Part shown: positions 63,363-64,000 of the stretch, piece by piece
How positions within the stretch are numbered: the stretch's first letter is position 1
Layout: every line of letters starts with the position of its first letter
Source of the DNA: Beijerinckiaceae bacterium
GTDB lineage: Bacteria > Pseudomonadota > Alphaproteobacteria > Rhizobiales > Beijerinckiaceae
Direction: 5' to 3'
Assembly (NCBI GenBank): GCA_027531565.1
Contig: JAPZSB010000006.1
Location: forward strand, 5,001-69,000
DNA length: 64,000 nt
Notes under the pieces: model-generated
Databases searched by the model: none
Told to the model about the DNA's origin: nothing
Seen by the model: the letters and a program-made list of their open reading frames with translations, nothing else
Made by a program: the position numbers and the translations under genes

Positions 63363-64000
63363 TCAGGCTGCCTCGCCGAGATAGGCATCGATGACGGCCC
63401 GGTTGGCCCGGATCTCGGCCGGGCTGCCCTCGGCAATCTTGGCGCCGAAATTCAGCACCACGATACGGTCGCACAGGGCCATGATCAGCGCCATGTGATG
63501 CTCGATGATCACCACCGCGATGCCGCGCTGCCGGATGCCGCGGATCAACTCCGCGAGGTCCTGCCGCTCATGCTCCACCAGCCCTGCCGCCGGCTCGTCG
63601 ACCAGCAGGATCTTCGGCCGCGCGGCCAGGGCCGTGGCGATCATCAGGAAGCGCTGCTGGCCCGAGGACAGGCTGGCAACGGGGCGGTCTGCAACCGGAT
63701 GCAGCGCGCAGAGCCGGAGAATTTCGTCAACCTGGCCGTCGATGCCGGCCTGCTCGCCCCGCCACGCGCCGAAGGGCAGGATCGAGGCGAACGGGTTGAC
63801 CTGCCGGATCGCATGGCAGCCCATGGCGACATGCTGCCGCACCGTGAATTCGGGAAAGACACGGGCCGTCTGGAAGGTGCGGCTCAGCCCGCGGCCGACG
63901 CGCTGCGCCTCCGGCAGGCCCTCGATCGCCTCGCCGCCCAGCAGGATCGAACCCGCCGTCGGCGGAAACACGCCGGACAGGACATTGACCGTTGTTGATT
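63363..64000 (-). CDS. livG: ABC transporter ATP-binding protein LivG (5' end outside window)
   Basis: The frame is open to the right edge. The window holds the end of Walker A (S-T-T-V-N-V at the edge) onward: SRTFQTARVFPEFTVRQHVAMG, signature LSSGQQRFLMIATAL, Walker B PKILLVDEPAAGL and VIIEHHMALIMALCDRIVVL. The long insertion QVNPFASILPFGAWRG is typical of LivG. It is the first gene of the operon inside the window. Confidence 0.93.
   Translation of the reverse strand, partial: STTVNVLSGVFPPTAGSILLGGEAIEGLPEAQRVGRGLSRTFQTARVFPEFTVRQHVAMGCHAIRQVNPFASILPFGAWRGEQAGIDGQVDEILRLCALHPVADRPVASLSSGQQRFLMIATALAARPKILLVDEPAAGLVEHERQDLAELIRGIRQRGIAVVIIEHHMALIMALCDRIVVLNFGAKIAEGSPAEIRANRAVIDAYLGEAA

Overview
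This 64 kb window is GC-rich chromosomal DNA of an alphaproteobacterium, most probably of the order Hyphomicrobiales (Rhizobiales). The evidence is the gene set (tRNA glutamyl-Q synthetase, three-part purL, TIGR02302 protein, LptM-type lipoprotein next to argH and lysA, adenosyltransferase next to etfBA and hbd) and a palindromic GCATTTTC/GAAAATGC intergenic element of a kind I recall from Rhizobiales genomes. The genus cannot be fixed from sequence alone.

Bases 1 to about 26350 are core chromosome. In order: the 3' part of an M23 peptidase gene; a small histidine kinase/receiver hybrid; an AEC transporter; gluQ; a DNA glycosylase; purL; bolA and grxD; a TlpA-type thioredoxin; argH, lptM and lysA; a large TIGR02302 envelope protein; a HIG1 protein; a PagL-like lipid A deacylase; a cobalamin adenosyltransferase; etfB, etfA and hbd. 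One AT-rich gene of foreign appearance (22019-23023) sits directly behind hbd. HNH, dsbB, DedA-family and FkbM genes follow. Three families of short palindromic repeats occur in the intergenic gaps.

Bases 26611 to 55853 are a genomic island of about 29.2 kb, inserted in the 3' end of a tRNA-Leu(CAA) gene and bounded by a perfect 24-bp direct repeat. The left end holds a truncated P4-type integrase, then a module of AlpA regulator, two HTH proteins and an intact tyrosine recombinase, with a striking three-site operator array ahead of alpA. The rest is dense with predicted anti-phage genes: (a) a C5-cytosine methyltransferase, GHKL/MORC-like ATPase, Z1 helicase, PD-(D/E)XK (DUF4420), AIPR and divergent Vsr cluster, matching the MutL/MORC-linked restriction-modification systems known from comparative genomics; (b) a Gabija-like pair (OLD-family ATPase/TOPRIM plus UvrD-like helicase); (c) a decayed HNH endonuclease gene; (d) a DUF6883 protein and a cysteine-rich protein; (e) a truncated HNH gene, a Mesh1-like HD protein and a coiled-coil protein; (f) a compact operon of tandem AAA+ ATPase, WYL regulator and HEPN protein; (g) a translationally coupled pair of GIY-YIG-like and uracil-glycosylase-like proteins beside the right attachment site. 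Units (f) and (g) are my best candidates for undescribed systems.

Bases 55859 to 64000 return to core metabolism: a single minus-strand operon livG-livF-livK-livH-livM followed by acyl-CoA dehydrogenase, quinone-oxidoreductase-like dehydrogenase and acyl-CoA synthetase genes, with overlapping or nearly touching reading frames. It probably imports and activates an organic acid. The island ends 5 bp before the stop codon of the last gene of this operon.
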